From Actinokineospora sp. NBRC 105648 (GTDB lineage: Bacteria > Actinomycetota > Actinomycetes > Mycobacteriales > Pseudonocardiaceae), in contig NZ_BSTR01000016.1 in the NCBI RefSeq assembly GCF_030269645.1, forward strand, positions 62,001 through 126,000: DNA of 64,000 bases, in the 5' to 3' direction. The number at the start of each line of letters is the position of its first letter. The first letter of the stretch is position 1. The translations under genes were made by a program, and so were the position numbers. The notes under the pieces were generated by a model. The model had not been told where the DNA came from and did not search any database. It saw nothing but the letters and a program-made list of their open reading frames with translations. Below, piece by piece: positions 60,923 to 64,000 of this stretch.

Positions 60923-62245
60923 TCACACCCGGACGCCGCGGGCCGCGATGAACGCGGCCAGCCGGGCGATGCCCTCGACCAGGCGGTCGGGTTCGACGTA
61001 GCTGCAGGACAACCGCAGCTGGTCGAGCCCACCGCCGTCGAGGTGGAAGATGTTCATCGGTGTCCACAGCACGCCGTACTCGCGCGCGGAACATTCCAAC
61101 GCGGCGTCGTCGGCGACGAACGGAACGGTCACCACGGCGAAGAACCCACCGCCCGGTATGTTCCAGCTGACGCCGGAACCCGGTGGGAAGTGCCGGGCGA
61201 GCTCGGCGAGCATGAGCCGCATGTTGGCCCGGTAGAAGGCGATCGTGTCCGCGTTCCACTCGCGCAGCCTGCACCCGGCGCGCACCAACAGCCCGCCGAT
61301 CGCGGCCTGGCTCAGCGCCGAGGTGTTCACCGTGGTCATGCTCTTGATCTTGGCGAGGGCATCGGCGAGCAGCGTGCGGGTGCCGTCCGGCTCGACCACC
61401 GCTTGGTCGGCGAGCACATAGCCGACCCGCGCGCCCGGGAAGCAGGACTTGGCGAACGAGCCCAGGTAGATGACCGTGCCGTCGGTGTCGAGCGACTTCA
61501 GGGTCGGGGTCCGGACGTCCTCGGTGGTGAACAGGCCGTACGGGTTGTCCTCGATGACCAGCAGGTCCTCGGCCGCGGCGACGTCGAGCAGCCTGCGCCT
61601 GCGGTCCACCGGCATGCTGGTGCCCGACGGGTTGGCGAAGTCCGGGACGATGTAGAGCGCCCGCGCGCGCCTGCCCTCGGCGCGCAGCCGCCGGGCCGCC
61701 GCCGCCACGCGCTCGGGGTCCGGGCCCTCGTCGGTCTCCGGGACGCCGACGAAGTCGATGTCGAGCAGCCGCGCGGCGCCGGTAATGCCTACGTAGCAAG
61801 GGGAACTGACCAGCAGCACGTCGTCCGGCCCGGTGAACAGCGCCCGCAGGACGAGCAGCATGCCCTCCTGCGCGCCCACGGTCACCACCACCGACTCGAC
61901 CGGGACGTGGATGTCCTCGTCGTTGGCGACGGTGCGCGCGACCAGCTCGTGGATCTGGCCGTTGGTGCGGCCGTACTGGAACAGCGCGGACCGCACACCG
62001 GCCGCGTCCAGGCCGCGGTCGCGTTCGAGGTGCTCGCGGTAGGCCTGGAGGAAGTCGGTGATCGAGTCCGGGTCGAACAGTCCCTCGTACGGGCGGCCGG
62101 GGGCGAACGAGATCGCGTCCGGGAACCGGTGGGTGACCTCGTTGAGGAAGGTCATCGCCGAGAGCAGCGGGTCGGCGAGGCTGCGGTGCAGCTCGCCGGA
62201 GTGGATCGCGCGCGCCGTGCCCGGCCCGGGGATGATCTCGGTCAT
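60923..62245 (-). CDS. hpgT: 4-hydroxyphenylglycine aminotransferase (HpgT)
   Basis: 440 residues from ATG 62245, overlapping the hydrolase stop by 4 nt. PLP fold type I with NPSGTSMPVDRR, DNPYG (VIEDNPYGLFTTED) and the PLP Lys in LGSFAKSCFPGARVGY. It closely resembles HpgT of glycopeptide clusters, which transaminates 4-hydroxyphenylglyoxylate to L-4-hydroxyphenylglycine using tyrosine; the 4-hydroxyphenylpyruvate released can re-enter at HmaS. This completes the three-enzyme Hpg pathway. The prephenate dehydrogenase that often joins it is absent. Confidence 0.92.
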   Translation of the reverse strand: MTEIIPGPGTARAIHSGELHRSLADPLLSAMTFLNEVTHRFPDAISFAPGRPYEGLFDPDSITDFLQAYREHLERDRGLDAAGVRSALFQYGRTNGQIHELVARTVANDEDIHVPVESVVVTVGAQEGMLLVLRALFTGPDDVLLVSSPCYVGITGAARLLDIDFVGVPETDEGPDPERVAAAARRLRAEGRRARALYIVPDFANPSGTSMPVDRRRRLLDVAAAEDLLVIEDNPYGLFTTEDVRTPTLKSLDTDGTVIYLGSFAKSCFPGARVGYVLADQAVVEPDGTRTLLADALAKIKSMTTVNTSALSQAAIGGLLVRAGCRLREWNADTIAFYRANMRLMLAELARHFPPGSGVSWNIPGGGFFAVVTVPFVADDAALECSAREYGVLWTPMNIFHLDGGGLDQLRLSCSYVEPDRLVEGIARLAAFIAARGVRV

Positions 62246-63189
62246 CGGGCGACCTCCGTGCCGAAGGCGGTCCGCAGCCGGGCGGCGGCGGTCTCGACGG
62301 CCGCCGCGGCGGCGGGCAGCTCGCCGAACATGGCGAAGAAACCGTGGGCCATACCGGGGAAGCGGGTGAGTTCGGTGGGGACACCGGCCGCGCGCAGCCG
62401 CTCGGCGTAGCGCTCGCCCTCGTCGCGCAGCGGGTCGTACTCGGCGGTGATCACCGTCGCGGGCGGCAGCCCGGCGAGGTCGGCCGCGCGCAGCGGCGAG
62501 GCCAGCGGGTCGGCGCCGTCAGCCGGGTCGGCGAGGTAGTTGTCCCAGTACCAGGCGACGGAATGGTGGTTGAACAGGTACCGGTCGCTGTTCTCGCGCA
62601 AAGACGGGGTATCGGAATTGTATTCAGTGTTTGGGTAAACCAAGAGCTGGTGCGCGATGGGCGGGCCCTCGGTGCGCGCCAGCAGGCTGACGACCGCGGC
62701 GAGGTTGCCCCCGGCGCTGTCACCGCCGACGGCGAGTCGCCCGGGGTCAACACCGAGCTCGTCGGCGTGCTCGGCGACCCAGCGCACGGCGGCGTGGCAG
62801 TCGTGGACCGCGGCCGGGAACTTGTGCTCCGGGGCGAGCCGGTAGCCAGCGGCCACCACCACACAGCCGACGGCGTTGGCCAGCCTGCGGCAGATGGCGT
62901 CTGCGGTGTCGATGGTGCCCAGCGTCCACCCACCGCCGAAGAGGTAGACCAGGACCGGTGCGGGCTCCGCGCTCTCGACCGGCCGGTACACACGCAGGTC
63001 AAGTGGCCCGCCGGGCCCGGGGATGACGTGGTCGTCGAGGTGCGCGACCGGCTCGGGGTCACCCGCGGCGTCCTGGATGGAGCGCAGGTCCTCGGCCCTG
63101 GCCTGCGTGAGGGAGAGCTCGTAGAGCGGGGTCACCCGCCGCTGCTCCCGCCGCGCGCGGTACCGCTCGAGTTGGGGGTCCAGGGGCAT
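62242..63189 (-). CDS. Alpha/beta hydrolase, hormone-sensitive-lipase (HSL) type
   Basis: 315 residues. Catalytic Ser in GGDSAGGNLAAVV, Asp in EYDPLRDEGERYAERL and His in GMAHGFFAMF. The oxyanion-hole HGGG of the family is FGGG (VYLFGGGWTLGT), an unusual change. In a cluster without a thioesterase domain it may release the finished chain, cleave an ester or lactonise. Located first in the structural part of the operon with hpgT; the ribosome binding site is weak (GGGAGAGAAG). Confidence 0.88.
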   Translation of the reverse strand: MPLDPQLERYRARREQRRVTPLYELSLTQARAEDLRSIQDAAGDPEPVAHLDDHVIPGPGGPLDLRVYRPVESAEPAPVLVYLFGGGWTLGTIDTADAICRRLANAVGCVVVAAGYRLAPEHKFPAAVHDCHAAVRWVAEHADELGVDPGRLAVGGDSAGGNLAAVVSLLARTEGPPIAHQLLVYPNTEYNSDTPSLRENSDRYLFNHHSVAWYWDNYLADPADGADPLASPLRAADLAGLPPATVITAEYDPLRDEGERYAERLRAAGVPTELTRFPGMAHGFFAMFGELPAAAAAVETAAARLRTAFGTEVAR

Positions 63190-63221
63190 GGCTCGTTCTT
63201 CTCTCCCACCGGGCTGGGCGG

Positions 63222-63256
63222 GGACGTGGCCACGCCGCTACGACGTGACCACGTCC
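63222..63256 (-). promoter_or_regulatory. Hairpin between the short upstream frame and the hydrolase gene
   Basis: GGACGTGG (63222-63229) and CCACGTCC (63249-63256) form an 8-bp stem around a 19-nt loop, between a 16-codon frame (63321-63371) and the hydrolase start. The order short frame, hairpin, structural gene resembles a transcription attenuator, but no T-run follows. Confidence 0.4.
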
Positions 63257-63320
63257 GCTCACCTCGGCCAGGAAAGGGACCCAGCCGATCTCGTCACCGC
63301 TGTGCTGAACCCGGGTGGGC

Positions 63321-63371
63321 TCAGACCTCGCGGACGTTGCGCTCGAGGACGTTGCGCTCGCGGACCGACAT
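63321..63371 (-). CDS. Very short peptide frame with a near-perfect Shine-Dalgarno
   Basis: Encodes 16 residues, MSVRERNVLERNVREV. AGGAGGTGATC lies 3 nt before the ATG, the strongest ribosome binding site in the window, so translation is likely. The peptide is built from repeated ERNV units (GAGCGCAACGTC occurs twice). It precedes the hydrolase-hpgT operon by 131 nt. It could be a leader peptide, a translational coupler or a small bioactive peptide. No homologue is known to me. Confidence 0.45.
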   Translation of the reverse strand: MSVRERNVLERNVREV

Positions 63372-63614
63372 ACGATCACCTCCTGGACGGGGACACGCCT
63401 TGTGGGCGTCGACCGATTTCGGTGGAGCATATGCATGCTGATCAGATCCCGTCGATACGCCAAAAGGCGCCATCGGCGGACTAGGCCGAATGGACTCGAT
63501 CTGTCCTTTGTGGAGTGTCCAGAGGCGACGAATGCCGGAGTCCGGTACGCCGCTCAGCCCAATCGCGGGTATCGATACTCTAGGTGATCGAGAGACTAGG
63601 CCGAACGAGTGATA

Positions 63615-63656
63615 GCTCTCGGTCCAGGGCTCTCGGTCCGGCGCTCTCGGTCCGGT
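63615..63656. repeat. 14-bp tandem repeat, three copies
   Basis: GCTCTCGGTCC begins at 63615, 63629 and 63643 with three variable bases (AGG, GGC, GGT) completing each unit. It lies just upstream of hairpin element C. Confidence 0.85.
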
Positions 63657-63702
63657 GGTGGGATCTTTGGTTCTTTCAGGCTTGCGGGCGGACGCCCCGG
63701 GT

Positions 63703-63844
63703 GGCTCGATGGGGTGAATTGGCTTGGTTTGGGGCCCTAAGAGAAGAGGCGCCGGGTGAAGCGGGTGGGGAAGGGATCACCCACGCCGGGACCAGGCTAG
63801 CGCCTCTTCTCTCCCCAAACAAAGCCAATCCACCCCATCGAGCC
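63703..63844. repeat. Hairpin element, copy C (142 bp)
   Basis: Arms 63703-63725 and 63822-63844 are 23-nt reverse complements with one mismatch, at the same position as in copy A (left GTGAAT opposite right ATCCAC). Inner stems GTTTGGGG with CCCCAAAC, and GAGAAGAGGCGC with GCGCCTCTTCTC, pair perfectly; a further GCGGGTG/CACCC stem closes near the centre. The sequence differs from copies A and B in most arm positions yet pairing is preserved. Confidence 0.85.
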
Positions 63845-64000
63845 CGTCCACTGAGGTCTGGTTGGTCGGGTGAAGTGTTGGGGGACAAAGCAACTGCCGG
63901 TCATTGCGGCCTGCCAGTCATGTCCCACCAGGACGCTCCGCACCCATAGGCCACCCGACGAGACGCGGCGAGTCGGAGAGAAGCTCTGCAGCACAAGGCA

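Larger units (their letters stand above)
63372..64000. other. Cluster-edge intergenic region
   Basis: No convincing gene. It includes an AT-richer stretch (63425-63460) that probably holds the promoter of the leftward hydrolase-hpgT operon, a 14-bp tandem repeat at 63615-63656, and hairpin element C at 63703-63844. The last 150 bases show nothing I can assign. Confidence 0.6.

Noticed and set aside
35916-63189. Glycopeptide antibiotic cluster
   Set aside because: Hpg genes are present but there are no multimodular NRPSs, no crosslinking P450s, no DpgA-D genes and no van-type resistance genes.
63584-63949. 121-codon rightward frame across hairpin element C
   Set aside because: It runs through the inverted repeat and tandem repeat and shows no protein-like features.

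Overview
The window is high-GC actinomycete chromosome (leaderless and GTG starts, large LAL-type LuxR regulators, XRE/DUF397 pair, ECF sigma factor with YCII partner, pentapeptide-repeat proteins). Gene content fits a Pseudonocardiales-type organism such as Actinokineospora, Saccharothrix or Lentzea; that is a judgement from gene content, not from a marker gene. No rRNA, tRNA, CRISPR array or complete insertion sequence was found.

Left part (1-26 kb) is mostly regulatory and housekeeping-accessory: a MocR regulator, a TetR/SDR divergent pair, two secreted subtilases, a LAL regulator, an OhrR-type regulator, a HipA-like/DUF3037 pair, an ECF42-like sigma factor with its YCII partner, a free-standing condensation-domain protein next to a second LAL regulator, pentapeptide-repeat proteins, and a transport/sensing locus (MHS permease, response regulator, kinase, TAXI lipoprotein).

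Middle part (26.3-34.2 kb) looks like a conflict/defence island: a polymorphic-toxin-like gene overlapping a probable immunity gene, then two paralogous NACHT (STAND) NTPases separated by a GNAT acetyltransferase. Three of these genes have a -10-like box exactly 7 nt before a GTG start, suggesting leaderless transcripts.

Right part (35.9-63.4 kb) is a biosynthetic gene cluster that I cannot match to a known product. It combines (i) a CreE/CreD-like aspartate-nitrosuccinate pair, which would make nitrous acid; (ii) HmaS, Hmo and HpgT, which would make 4-hydroxyphenylglycine; (iii) a fully dissociated assembly system with two free-standing condensation enzymes, four carrier proteins, a seryl-tRNA-synthetase-like amino acid:carrier protein ligase, two adenylate-forming ligases, KAS II/KAS III-type enzymes with atypical active sites, a TPP-dependent E1 alpha/beta pair without E2/E3, and a dedicated phosphopantetheinyl transferase; (iv) tailoring and export: a PhyH-type oxygenase, MGT glycosyltransferase, alpha/beta hydrolase and a DrrAB-type ABC exporter. 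It is organised as leftward operons (47.65 to 39.17 kb; 39.04 to 35.92 kb; 59.50 to 51.07 kb; 63.37 to 60.92 kb), a rightward operon (47.81 to 51.00 kb) and a lone rightward hmo gene. Almost every junction is a 1-8 nt start/stop overlap. The likely chemistry is an amide/ketide-linked glycoside containing hydroxyphenylglycine and possibly an N-N, diazo or nitro group.

Three related ~140-bp intergenic hairpin elements (3.3, 8.6 and 63.7 kb) whose arms co-vary, and a 103-bp MITE-like element at 15.8 kb, are the notable non-coding features.
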